Shown here piece by piece: positions 9,714-17,040 of a stretch of 45,781 bases of DNA (position 1 is the stretch's first letter; the number at the start of each line of letters is the position of its first letter). The DNA is from Actinomadura sp. 7K507 (GTDB lineage Bacteria; Actinomycetota; Actinomycetes; Streptosporangiales; Streptosporangiaceae), in the NCBI RefSeq assembly GCF_004348425.1, contig NZ_SMKK01000044.1, positions 1 to 45,781 on the forward strand, read 5' to 3'. The position numbers and the translations under genes are program-made. Below the pieces are notes generated by a model. The model saw nothing but the letters and a program-made list of their open reading frames with translations. It had not been told where the DNA came from and ran no database searches.

Positions 9714-9842
9714 TCATCTCGGGTCGACCGCGGGTCGCCCGGTGGCCGGACGAATCGGATCGGCAGCGCTTGCCGATCGCCACGCGGAAGGGTCAGATCC
9801 CGCGTTGGGTGCGTCGACGTCGACGACGGGGCCGGCGAACAC
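9714..9842 (-). pseudogene. Remnant of a gene start (copy 1 of gene X)
   Basis: A 42-codon frame begins at GTG with GAAAGGA five nt upstream. Its first ~15 codons match the start of the broken frame at 12028-12179 (VVDVDAPNAG here, IIDVDEANAG there once a one-base shift is allowed), then the two diverge. It lies in the duplicated block downstream of the LAL remnant. I read it as the 5' end of a gene that once followed the regulator. It may be non-functional. Confidence 0.35.
9758..9778. promoter_or_regulatory. Perfect hairpin/operator-like inverted repeat
   Basis: GATCGGCA, 5-nt centre, TGCCGATC: an 8-bp perfect inverted repeat about 85 bp upstream of the GNAT start. It could be an operator for that gene or a hairpin in the remnant gene. 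Confidence 0.4.
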
Positions 9843-9930
9843 GGCGTTCCTTTCGCTTCAGAGCGTTGCGGTGTCCCCAGACTCGCGCAGCAGACGCTCG
9901 TTCGCGTCAGGAAGAATTACCTAGCCCGGT
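9799..9930. repeat. Dispersed repeat, copy 1 of left border of the LAL locus
   Basis: This ~132-bp block matches 12138-12269 with no gaps and scattered substitutions. The second half, including GTGTCCCCAGACTCGCG, is almost identical over ~60 bp. On the minus strand it carries a promoter-like 25-bp element, an untranslated leader, GAAAGGA and the GTG of gene X. Confidence 0.85.
9900..9924 (-). promoter_or_regulatory. 25-bp conserved element, site 1
   Basis: On the minus strand it reads CTAGGTAATTCTTCC, then TGACGCGAAC. CTAGGT and GCGAAC are kept at identical spacing in all four copies. It sits upstream of the gene X remnant. Confidence 0.55.
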
Positions 9931-9935
9931 CATCC

Positions 9936-10006
9936 GGAGCTCTCTACCCGGAAACCCGAGAGGCCACGCTCCCGCGGGCGAAGGCCGGTCAGCTCCGCCC
10001 CTCGGG
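9936..10006 (-). pseudogene. LAL-type regulator gene remnant with internal deletions
   Basis: About 65 bp survive of a paralogue of the regulator at 12320-15052. One part matches 14886-14930, encoding the SGFRVESS region just after the Walker A helix. It joins directly to sequence matching 15051-15080, the start region. A 120-bp gap and a ~2.6-kb gap relative to the intact copy are both visible. The larger junction falls in a GAGCT pentamer present at both ends of the missing segment (12291-12295 and 14886-14890), which suggests deletion by short homology. Both flanks (9799-9930 and 10009-10184) match the flanks of the intact gene, so a whole regulator gene once stood here. Confidence 0.8.
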
Positions 10007-10008
10007 TG

Positions 10009-10184
10009 ACTAGGTGGTTCTTACCTATGCGAACCACAACCCGCCAGGCGGGGGCTCGGCATGTGGGCGTGCCGGTCCGCCAAAGACAGCGGGGCTTCCA
10101 CCGACGCGAAGGCACCGCGTCCGGCGCGAGTCTGATGACACGGTACGAACCGGCATCGACCGGCTCGTGGACACGACAGGAAAG
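10009..10184. repeat. Dispersed repeat, copy 1 of right border of the LAL locus
   Basis: Ungapped similarity to 15091-15245 over ~154 bp (including ACCTATGCGAACCAC and ACCGGCATCGACCGG). A second matching stretch, CTCGTGGAC plus ~12 bp, corresponds to 15298-15318 after a 52-bp segment absent here. In the intact locus this is the leader of the ABC transporter operon; here it leads towards murQ. Confidence 0.85.
10010..10034 (+). promoter_or_regulatory. 25-bp conserved element, site 2
   Basis: CTAGGT to GCGAAC, with an inner inverted repeat TAGGT-7-ACCTA and an overlapping GTGGTTC-10-GAACCAC. It points towards murQ. Confidence 0.55.
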
Positions 10185-10298
10185 GCTCCGGAAACCGAAT
10201 TATCCCTCCACTGACCGAACCGTGGTCACCAGCCATCAAGGCCTTAGGCCAAGTGGCCGAAGAAATTTGAGAACTCGACTCGTCGGTGGCCGGTCAGC

Positions 10299-10336
10299 GC
10301 GAGAGCCATGTGCCCATAACCGGGCCCGGCTCTCGC
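10299..10336 (+). promoter_or_regulatory. Stem-loop in the murQ leader
   Basis: A perfect 9-bp inverted repeat (GCGAGAGCC, 20-nt loop, GGCTCTCGC) ends 14 nt before the murQ ribosome site. It may affect message stability or translation. No riboswitch class is recognised. Confidence 0.45.
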
Positions 10337-10363
10337 CCGGCCCTCGACCCGGAAGGATTCCCG

Positions 10364-11221
10364 ATGACAATTCCGCTCCTACCCGAACTGCCCCGGTCGG
10401 ACGAACCACCCGTCACCGAGCGGCGGAACCCGGCGACCTACGACATCGACACACGCAACACCCTCGCCATCCTCAAACTGATCAACGACGCGGACATGGG
10501 CGTGGCGCCGGCGGTGCGGGACCTGTTGCCGGCACTGGCCGGCGTGGTCGACCAGACGCTCCGCGCCCTGCGAGACGGGGGACGCGTGCACTACTTCGGC
10601 GCCGGGACCTCCGGACGGCTCGGCCTCCTGGACGTGGCCGAACTGACCACCGGATACGGCTTGCAACCCGGGCGGTTCGCGGCCAACATCGCCGGTGGCA
10701 TGCCCGCCCTGCGCGGGCAGGTGACCGACCTGGAACGCTCCGAACGGGCCGGCGCACGCGATGCCTCCAGCGTGCAACCCGGCGACGTGGCCATCGGTAT
10801 CTCCGCCGGCGGGAGCACCCCCTATGTCGCGGGCGCCCTCGAGTACGCCCAGCGGGTCCGCGCCTACACGGTCCTGATCTCCTCCGACCCACGGGCACCG
10901 CTGACCCGGCACGCCGACGTCCACCTGTGCGCGGACACCGGCCCCGAAGTGATCGCCGGATCCACCAGGCTGAAGGCGGCGACGGCCGCCAAACTCGTCC
11001 TCAACGCCTTCTCCACCGCCGTGATGATCCGCTCCGGGCGGACCTACTCCAACCTCATGGTGAACCAGGCCCCCGTCACCGCGAAATCGCGCGCCCGAGC
11101 CAACCACATCCTCGCTCAGATCACGGGACGGTCCGACCATCAGATCGACGCCGCGCTCGCCGCGTCCGGCCATGACATCCGGGCCGCCCTGCTGATGCTC
11201 GAGGAAGGCCTCGACGCGTAG
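10364..11221 (+). CDS. murQ: N-acetylmuramic acid 6-phosphate etherase
   Basis: This 285-aa SIS-domain enzyme cleaves the lactyl ether of MurNAc-6-phosphate to give GlcNAc-6-phosphate and D-lactate (EC 4.2.1.126), in the cytosol during cell-wall recycling. It shows ERRNPATYDIDTRNTLAIL at the N-terminus, the SIS loop GAGTSGRLGLLD (79-90), a Glu at ~93 where the family has its catalytic acid, ISAGGSTPYV, and the family signature TGPEVIAGSTRLKAATAAK. The ATG has GGAAGGA upstream; longer in-frame starts extend into the leader hairpin. No MurNAc kinase or transporter is next to it, so it stands alone, separated from the LAL remnant by ~350 bp. Confidence 0.95.
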   Translation: MTIPLLPELPRSDEPPVTERRNPATYDIDTRNTLAILKLINDADMGVAPAVRDLLPALAGVVDQTLRALRDGGRVHYFGAGTSGRLGLLDVAELTTGYGLQPGRFAANIAGGMPALRGQVTDLERSERAGARDASSVQPGDVAIGISAGGSTPYVAGALEYAQRVRAYTVLISSDPRAPLTRHADVHLCADTGPEVIAGSTRLKAATAAKLVLNAFSTAVMIRSGRTYSNLMVNQAPVTAKSRARANHILAQITGRSDHQIDAALAASGHDIRAALLMLEEGLDA

Positions 11222-11290
11222 CACCGTGTGGCCCCCCGGTCGGCAATCCGGTCACGGCGCCTCGACCCGGAGCGCCGCGCTTCCACGTGA

Positions 11291-11779
11291 TCAGTCGTCG
11301 TGGGCGCGTGGCCCCGGTCGCCGGGCCCGACTACCGCTGGACGAAGGTCCCGTCTCGCGCGCGAGCATGAACAGGCTGGGAATCTGGCTCCACCCCACCA
11401 GATCCATGAGCTTGACCAGATGGGGCGCGACCGAGCGCAGCACCAGCCGCCGGTCCTGAATGTGCAGCCGGCACGCGGCGGCGGCCAGGGCACGGAGTCC
11501 GCCGACGTCGATGAAGCTCAATTTCTCCACGTCGATCCACACGTCACCGTATCCGTGTTCGAGCATGCTCGACAGCGCGGTGGTGAAGGGGGCGAGCGTG
11601 CTGATGTCGATCTCCCCGTCGACGACCAGGTACGGCGGTTCGAAGACGCCGTCCAGGCGCAGCAGCGCGCTGCGCACCCGCACGCCCTCGACCACGAAGC
11701 CCGAGTCGTCCCCGCCCGGTGAACGGCCACCGCCGCTGTTCACCGGAACGACGGCGCACTCGACGCCCCGCTCGGTCAT
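11291..11779 (-). CDS. STAS-domain protein (anti-sigma factor antagonist-like)
   Basis: This 162-aa protein has a STAS domain at ~40-140 (YLVVDGEIDISTLAPF, then VEKLSFIDVGGLRALAAA). SpoIIAA-type antagonists bind and release anti-sigma factors, controlled by phosphorylation of a Ser in a DSSGL motif. Here that motif reads DVGGL, so the phosphorylatable serine is absent. Long low-complexity ends flank the domain (N-terminal Gly/Ser, C-terminal SSSGSRARRPGPRAHDD). AAGGAGG precedes the ATG. The start overlaps the stop of the small upstream ORF as ATGA, which predicts translational coupling. No anti-sigma kinase gene is adjacent. Confidence 0.88.
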   Translation of the reverse strand: MTERGVECAVVPVNSGGGRSPGGDDSGFVVEGVRVRSALLRLDGVFEPPYLVVDGEIDISTLAPFTTALSSMLEHGYGDVWIDVEKLSFIDVGGLRALAAAACRLHIQDRRLVLRSVAPHLVKLMDLVGWSQIPSLFMLARETGPSSSGSRARRPGPRAHDD

Positions 11780-11937
11780 GTCACCTCCTTGATCGGCCAG
11801 ACGAGCACGTCGCCGCCCGCCGAGCCGCGGGTGACGCGGGGGCCGCGATCCCGGACGACGAAGCGCAAGATCTTTTCGGCGAGTCCCGCCCGTGCGGTGT
11901 TGGTGATGATGATCGCCGACGGTTCTCGGTGGTTCAT
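11776..11937 (-). CDS. 53-aa protein translationally coupled to the STAS gene
   Basis: A short open frame ends in an ATGA overlap with the STAS gene. The translation starts MNHREPSAIIITNTARAG and ends GGDVLVWPIKEVT. The gene for the next protein takes its AAGGAGG site from the last codons of this one, a typical coupled arrangement. Composition is coding-like, with a hydrophobic strand (SAIIITNT), a helix (AEKILRFVVRD) and a second strand (DVLVWPI). I do not recognise the family. A partner role with the STAS protein is inference from coupling only. No strong ribosome site precedes the ATG. Confidence 0.55.
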   Translation of the reverse strand: MNHREPSAIIITNTARAGLAEKILRFVVRDRGPRVTRGSAGGDVLVWPIKEVT

Positions 11938-12027
11938 GGGTGTCTCGATTCAGGCGTCGGGTGATTGGACGGTCCCGTCGGCGGTCATCGCGGGCGACGG
12001 ATTCGCGTTCAGCGCGCCTCTACTCCA

Positions 12028-12179
12028 CGAGCTTTCCGTCGGAGGAGAAATGGCGCATAAGCGAGACGAAGGGCCCGGGGGTCGACGGAATCTCCTGCCG
12101 TTCGACAGATACTCGTCGGGCCGGAGGTCGTTAAAGCCCGCGTTGGCTTCATCGACGTCGATGATGGGCTGGCGAACAC
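12028..12179 (-). pseudogene. Broken gene downstream of the LAL regulator (gene X, copy 2)
   Basis: GTG preceded by AAAAGGA opens a frame that only makes protein-like sense with shifts. First frame: VFAS. After one base: IIDVDEANAGFNDLRPDEYL, then NGRRFRR. After another shift: STPGPFVSLMRHFSSDGKL and a stop at 12028. The DLRPDEYL and RRFRR elements recall the N-terminus of 2OG-Fe dioxygenase family (PF10014) proteins, but this is weak. The first codons are duplicated at 9799-9842. I call it a degenerate gene; it could also be untranslated sequence. Confidence 0.35.
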
Positions 12180-12269
12180 GGCGGTCCTTTTCGCCTCGGA
12201 GCGTTGCGGTGTCCCCAGACTCGCGCAGCAGACGCTCGTTCGCGTCAGGGAGAATTACCTAGCCCGGTC
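12138..12269. repeat. Dispersed repeat, copy 2 of left border of the LAL locus
   Basis: Partner of 9799-9930. In this intact copy it lies just after the 3' end of the LAL gene and holds the promoter-like element and start of gene X on the minus strand. Confidence 0.85.
12238..12262 (-). promoter_or_regulatory. 25-bp conserved element, site 3
   Basis: Same as site 1 except for one base. It lies 58 bp past the LAL stop codon and upstream of broken gene X. Confidence 0.55.
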
Positions 12270-12319
12270 GAACTTGACGATTGTCATCCGGAGCTTCTGA
12301 CCGTGGTCTTCCTGTCCGC

Positions 12320-15052
12320 TCAGGGAAGCGGCAGTTCTCTGAGCTGCCGGCGGGAGGTGATGCCCAGCTTGCGGAAGATGTTGCGGAGGTGGGCTTCCAC
12401 CGTGCGCGGGCTGAGGAACAGCTGCGCAGCCACCTCCCGGGAGGTAGCCCCGGTGGCCACCAGCCGTGCGATGTGCAGCTCGTGGGCGGTGAGGGAGTCG
12501 GTCGGCTGGGCGGTCCGTTTGCGGGGGTGCTCACCAGTGGCGCGCAACTCGCGCGCGGCCCGCTCGGCGAACGCCTCCATGCCCATGTCCGAAAGCTGCC
12601 GGTGGGCGGTGCGGAGCTGTTCACGGGCGTCCTGGCGACGGCCCTCACGGCGCAGCCACTCGCCGTAGACCAGGTGGGTGCGGGCGAGGAAGACGGCCCA
12701 CCGGCAGTTGGTGAGCCGTACGATCGCCTCGCGGTAGTGCTCCTCGGCGGCAGGACCAGTGATGGTCAGCGCACGCGATCGCGCGGCCAGCCCCAGCGCG
12801 AAGTCCGTCCCACTGGCGCGGGCCCGGGAGCTGAGCTGCTCCAGCGCGGCTGCCGCACGTTCCTGCTCACCGGCGCGGGCCGCCGCTTCGACGAGCTCGG
12901 GAAGGGCCAGGCTGCTGTACGCCAGGTCGTCGTGCTCGCAAGGCGGTGTCGCGGCGGCGAGGGCGTCGTCGTAGTTGCCGAGGCCGTTGTGCAGCGTTGC
13001 CAGTGTGGCCTGGGCCAGGTTGACCGGTGTGCCCTCACCCCGCTCCGTCGCCTCCTTGACCATGGCTGCGTACAGTTCCAACGCTTCGGGCTGTCGGCCA
13101 CGCCAGGCGGCCAGCATGAGCCGGGCGTTCGGCAGCGGCGGGGCCCCGGTCGCCTGCGTGATCGCGGCCTCCTCGGCGGCCAGCTCGGTGGCACGGGCGA
13201 GCTCACCGGTGAGCACGCGTATCGAGGCGACGGCGTTGAGCGCGGCGGGCAGCGTGGACAGCGCGCCGGCCTCGCGGGCGAGCCGGACCGCGCGGCCGGC
13301 CAGTACGTAGAGCGCCTCGTCATCCCACAGCATCGACGCGACATGGCAGGCCAGCCACAGCCAGCGGCGGTCGTCGTCGTCGACTCGGGATTCGTGGTCG
13401 AGAAGCGTCGCCAGTGACCGCTGGAGGGTGGGAACACTCGCCTCGAACCCGTGCGTGAACCTCGTGGCCAGCCCGTCCAGCAGCAGATCGACCGGCCGCG
13501 GCGGCGTCGGTGGTGGGGGCGCGTCGTGGGCGGCTTCGGCAGCCTCCGCTATCCCGCAGCCGCGGGCGAGGTGACCGGCGTGGATCGCGGCATCGAGCGC
13601 GTGTAGGTAGGTTTCGCGGGCCAGCGCCGGGTCCAGTGGGGCCAGTGTCTTGGCGGCGTCGAGCAGCATCCCCGGCATGTCGCTGCCTCGCGTCAGGTGG
13701 AACGCGATCTGGGCGCGTAGCAACTCGAGCCGCGCGTGTTGCAGGGCGTCCAGTGGTCCGGTCGCGGCGCCCGCCAGTAGCTCCAAGGCGGCCTCGGATG
13801 CGCCGGCGTCGTGCTTGGCGTGCGCGGCTTCGAGTGCCCGCGTCGCACGGGCGGCGGGATCGGGGGTCAGCTCGGCCGCTTGCCGCAGGAACGCGGCCGC
13901 AGCGGCCAACCCGCCGCGGGCACGGGCCCGGTCGGCGGAGCGCTCCAGCTCCGCGGCGGCTTGCTCGTCGGCGCCCAGCACCGCCTGAGCGTGGTGCCAG
14001 GCTCGCCGGTCGGGGTCGGACACCGGGTCGGTGGCACTGGCCAGCGCGCCGTGCACGCGACGCAGGTCCGGGGGCGCGGCGGCCAGATAGACCGCCGAGC
14101 GCACCAGCGAATGACGAAACCGCACCAGGGTGTCGATCTGGAGCAGCCCGGCCGCTTCCGCCGGCGCGGCCGCCTCGGGGTCGATCCCAAGCCGTGCCGC
14201 GGCGCGCCACAGCAGCGCCGTATCGCCGGTCGGATCGGCCGCCGCGACCAGCAACAGCAGCCGCGCCTCGGCGGGCAGGCCGGCCGATCGGCGCCGGAAG
14301 CCGTCCTCGATGCGGCGAGGAACGCTCAGCACATCCGGCAGCTCGAACCCTCCGGCCAACTTCGCCGGGGGTGCGCCCCGGGGCAGTTCCAGCAGCGCCA
14401 ACGGGTTGCCGCGCGCCTCGGCGAGGACACGCTCGCGCACGGCGTCATCCAGCGGTGCATGTACACCTGCGGTCAACAACGCCCGGGCGTCACTCTCTCC
14501 GAGCCTGTCCAGGCGCAGTTCCGGCAACCCGGCGAACCGCTCGACGTCACCCTCGCCGGAGCCGCGCGCCGCGACCACCAACGCCACCCGCTCGGCCTCC
14601 ACCCGCCGCGCCACGAACGCCAGAACCTGAGCCGACGCCTCGTCCAGCCATTGCGCATCGTCGACCAGGCACAGCAAAGGCCCCTCCTCGGCCACCTCGG
14701 CCAGCAGGTTGAGGACGGCCAGCCCGACCAGGAAACGGTCCGGCGCGGTACCGGAACTCAGCCCGAACGCCACGCCCAGGGCGGCCTGCTGCGGGTCGGG
14801 CAGCGCGTCCGCGTGGCCCAGCAGCGGCGTGCACAACTGGTGCAGGCCGGCGAACACGAACTGCGACTCCGACTCCGCTCCGACCGAGCTCTCCACCCGG
14901 AAACCCGAGGGAGCCGCGCACTCGCGGGCGTACTCCAGCAAGGCGGTCTTGCCGATGCCGGCCTCCCCGCGCAGCACAAGCGTCCCGCTGCGCCCGGCCC
15001 GCGCCTGCGTGAGCAGTTGTTCGACCGCCTCGCGCTCCGCACGCCGGCCCAA
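12320..15052 (-). CDS. Large ATP-binding LuxR-family transcriptional regulator (LAL)
   Basis: This ~910-aa protein has the LAL layout. An N-terminal AAA/STAND ATPase carries Walker A GEAGIGKTALL (29-39), Walker B PLLCLVDDAQWLD (~128-140) and a sensor region. A long alpha-helical, TPR-like middle follows. The C-terminal LuxR HTH (~845-905) reads LTAHELHIARLVATGATSREVA, then LSPRTVEAHLRNIFRKLGI. Such proteins are usually transcription activators, often of secondary metabolism. The TTG at 15052 is uncertain. A CTG at 15064 lies 5 nt after GGGGAG, and the same GAGGGG...CTGACC context is kept in the remnant at ~10000, so translation may start there. It is divergent from the ABC operon, sharing a ~270-bp control region with it. 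Confidence 0.93.
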   Translation of the reverse strand: MGRRAEREAVEQLLTQARAGRSGTLVLRGEAGIGKTALLEYARECAAPSGFRVESSVGAESESQFVFAGLHQLCTPLLGHADALPDPQQAALGVAFGLSSGTAPDRFLVGLAVLNLLAEVAEEGPLLCLVDDAQWLDEASAQVLAFVARRVEAERVALVVAARGSGEGDVERFAGLPELRLDRLGESDARALLTAGVHAPLDDAVRERVLAEARGNPLALLELPRGAPPAKLAGGFELPDVLSVPRRIEDGFRRRSAGLPAEARLLLLVAAADPTGDTALLWRAAARLGIDPEAAAPAEAAGLLQIDTLVRFRHSLVRSAVYLAAAPPDLRRVHGALASATDPVSDPDRRAWHHAQAVLGADEQAAAELERSADRARARGGLAAAAAFLRQAAELTPDPAARATRALEAAHAKHDAGASEAALELLAGAATGPLDALQHARLELLRAQIAFHLTRGSDMPGMLLDAAKTLAPLDPALARETYLHALDAAIHAGHLARGCGIAEAAEAAHDAPPPPTPPRPVDLLLDGLATRFTHGFEASVPTLQRSLATLLDHESRVDDDDRRWLWLACHVASMLWDDEALYVLAGRAVRLAREAGALSTLPAALNAVASIRVLTGELARATELAAEEAAITQATGAPPLPNARLMLAAWRGRQPEALELYAAMVKEATERGEGTPVNLAQATLATLHNGLGNYDDALAAATPPCEHDDLAYSSLALPELVEAAARAGEQERAAAALEQLSSRARASGTDFALGLAARSRALTITGPAAEEHYREAIVRLTNCRWAVFLARTHLVYGEWLRREGRRQDAREQLRTAHRQLSDMGMEAFAERAARELRATGEHPRKRTAQPTDSLTAHELHIARLVATGATSREVAAQLFLSPRTVEAHLRNIFRKLGITSRRQLRELPLP

Positions 15053-15090
15053 GAGGTCGGTCAGCTTCGCTCCCCTCGAGTACGTACCGG

Positions 15091-15318
15091 ACTAGGTGAT
15101 TGTTACCTATGCGAACCACATTCCGCCAGGCCTGATCTCAGCATGTGGGCGTGCTGACCTGCGAAAGGCATCGCGGCTTCCACCGACGCGAAGGCACCGC
15201 GCCCGGCGCGAGACTGACGACACGGCACGAACCGGCATCGACCGGGTCAGCAGGACCCCCTCGGCCCGGGACCGGGCCTGACCGGTGACGCCACCGGCTC
15301 GTGGACGCGAAAGGAAGC
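15091..15318. repeat. Dispersed repeat, copy 2 of right border of the LAL locus
   Basis: Partner of 10009-10184, with an extra 52-bp segment (15246-15297) that contains a GGCCCGG-GA-CCGGGCC hairpin. It forms the divergent control region and leader between the LAL gene and the ABC operon. Confidence 0.85.
15092..15116 (+). promoter_or_regulatory. 25-bp conserved element, site 4
   Basis: CTAGGTGATTGTTACC to GCGAAC, with inner inverted repeat TAGGT-7-ACCTA. It lies between the divergent LAL and ABC genes and is a candidate operator or promoter. Confidence 0.6.
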
Positions 15319-15321
15319 ACG

Positions 15322-16200
15322 ATGCCCGCCACTCCCGTCATCGACGTCGAACGTCTGAACGTGACCTACGGTGATTTCGCCGCTGTCCGTGACCTGTCCT
15401 TCCACGTGCGGCGCGGCGAGTTCTACGCGTTGCTGGGCACGAACGGAGCCGGCAAGACGTCCACCCTGGAGGTGGTCGAGGGGCACCGCCGGGCCGCCTC
15501 CGGCACGGTGCGGATCTTCGGTGAGAGCCCGCAGGATCGGCGCGCGGTGCGTCCGCGGACGGGCATCATGCTGCAGGAGAGCGGCTTCTCCCCGGATCTG
15601 ACGGTGCGGGAGTCGGTCGGCCTGATCGGCGCCCTGAGCGGGAGACGCGACGACGTTGACCGGGTGCTCGGCATCGCAGGCCTCACCCGCAAGGCCGGCA
15701 CCAGGGTCTCCCAGCTGTCCGGTGGCGAGAAACGCCGCCTGGACTTCGCCACCGCCGTGTACGGCGGGCCCGAGCTGGTCATCCTCGACGAGCCCACCAC
15801 CGGGCTGGACATCCAGTCCCGCGACGCCCTCTGGGCCGCTGTCGACAGGCTGCGCGATGAGGGGTCCACGATCGTGCTCACCACCCACTACCTGGAGGAG
15901 GCCCAGCAGCGCGCCGACCGCATCGGCATCATGCACGAGGGCACGCTCCATCGGGAAGGCACGGTCGCGGAGCTGACGCAGTCCCTGCCGTCGGTGATCA
16001 GTTTCGGGCTTGCACCCGGCGCTCCCGAGCCGCCGATCGTGGGTGCGGTCAACGGGGCCTTCCACATCGAGACCTTCAGGCTGCAGGACGACCTCCACCG
16101 GCTACTGGGCTGGGCGCATGACACCGGGGTTGAGTTGCGAGAGCTGCAGGCCGGCCCGACCCGCCTGGACGACATCTTCCGCGCCATCAGCCGCGACTGA
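15322..16200 (+). CDS. ABC transporter ATP-binding protein (drug/ABC-2 type)
   Basis: This 292-aa cytosolic nucleotide-binding subunit has Walker A GTNGAGKT (39-46), Q-loop MLQESGFSPDLTV, signature LSGGEKRRLDFA, Walker B LVILDEPTTGLD and switch His in TTHYLEEAQ. The C-terminal ~80 residues, ending RLDDIFRAISRD, are typical of the ABC-2 (DrrA/CcmA-like) exporters. The ATG at 15322 has GAAAGGAAG upstream. It is followed 36 nt later by the permease, so the pair should form one exporter. The position opposite a LAL regulator suggests control by it (inference). The substrate is unknown. Confidence 0.95.
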   Translation: MPATPVIDVERLNVTYGDFAAVRDLSFHVRRGEFYALLGTNGAGKTSTLEVVEGHRRAASGTVRIFGESPQDRRAVRPRTGIMLQESGFSPDLTVRESVGLIGALSGRRDDVDRVLGIAGLTRKAGTRVSQLSGGEKRRLDFATAVYGGPELVILDEPTTGLDIQSRDALWAAVDRLRDEGSTIVLTTHYLEEAQQRADRIGIMHEGTLHREGTVAELTQSLPSVISFGLAPGAPEPPIVGAVNGAFHIETFRLQDDLHRLLGWAHDTGVELRELQAGPTRLDDIFRAISRD

Positions 16201-16236
16201 CCCCCACGGCACTTCGCCGCGAAAGGAACCGCCAGC

Positions 16237-16956
16237 ATGTTGGAGATCGCTCGCAGTGAGATGATCCAGATTCTCCGGAACCGGCTGGTCCTGGTCACCG
16301 GTCTCGTCATCCCGGTCGTCGTCAGTGGCTACTTCGTTCACCAGCACGAGGTGTTCTCCGATCTCGGCAGCCTCGGCTACATCGCGGCGATCGTGATGTT
16401 CACCGTGCTGGCCTTCGGGCTGTACATCACGGCGGTGACCACGCTGGCCTCACGCCGGCAGAACCTCTTCCTCAAACGGTTGCGCGCCACCGCCGCGAGC
16501 GACGCGAGCATCCTCGCCGGGCTGGTCCTGCCGGTCACCGTCATCGCGCTCGTCCAAGCGGTCGTGATCCTGATCGTGCTGGGTGCGGTCGCCACCGGAC
16601 CGGCTCAGATTCCGCTCCTGGCGGTCGCGATCCTGGCAACGACGGCCATGCTGGTCGCCCTGGCCCTGGCCACCGCAGGACTCACGAACTCTCCAGAGCA
16701 CGCCCAGGTGACCACCCTGCCGGTGAGCCTGTCCGTGATCGCGGTGGCCAGCTGGGTGGGAATCACCGGCACCGAGGACCTCGCCCTGCTCAAGTTGCTG
16801 CTTCCCGGAGGCGCGGCCACCGAACTGGTCGTCAACGCCTGGAACGGCGGCGTCCCCCTCGCCGACTCCCTGGTCCTGCTGCCGATCACCATGGCCTGGG
16901 TCCTCGTCGCCGTCGCACTGGCCAACCGGTTCTTCCGCTGGGAGCCGCGCCGATGA
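16237..16956 (+). CDS. ABC-2 type transporter permease
   Basis: This 239-aa integral membrane protein has about six hydrophobic segments: VLVTGLVIPVVVSGYF, IAAIVMFTVLAFGLYI, ILAGLVLPVTVIALVQ with VVILIVLGAVA, LLAVAILATTAMLVALALA, VSLSVIAVASWVGI and LVLLPITMAWVLVAVAL. The cytosolic loop ASRRQNLFLKRLRATAAS is the usual ABC-2 coupling region. AAAGGA precedes the ATG. The TGA overlaps an ATG of an in-frame extension of the kinase gene. It partners the preceding ATPase. Confidence 0.93.
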   Translation: MLEIARSEMIQILRNRLVLVTGLVIPVVVSGYFVHQHEVFSDLGSLGYIAAIVMFTVLAFGLYITAVTTLASRRQNLFLKRLRATAASDASILAGLVLPVTVIALVQAVVILIVLGAVATGPAQIPLLAVAILATTAMLVALALATAGLTNSPEHAQVTTLPVSLSVIAVASWVGITGTEDLALLKLLLPGGAATELVVNAWNGGVPLADSLVLLPITMAWVLVAVALANRFFRWEPRR

Positions 16957-17040
16957 GCCTGACGTCCACCGAACGGGCTCACCCGGTCTCGGCGACACGA
17001 TCACCATCACGATCTCTATCGGACGGCGGAGAAAAGCTGA

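Noticed and set aside
10014..10214. Small ORF starting in the 25-bp element, with a counterpart at 15096-15281 (shared peptide YANH...SACGRA)
   Set aside because: The copies align without gaps, but differences are mostly amino-acid changing (about 14 against 3 silent), and start codons lie inside the putative promoter, so this looks like a leader rather than a gene.
12281..13417. Plus-strand frame opposite the LAL gene
   Set aside because: Low-complexity antisense of a clear regulator gene.
9900..15116. Left and right LAL borders as ends of a transposon
   Set aside because: The 25-bp elements are inverted around the LAL gene, but no transposase or target duplication is visible and similarity runs well past the elements on both sides, which fits segmental duplication better.
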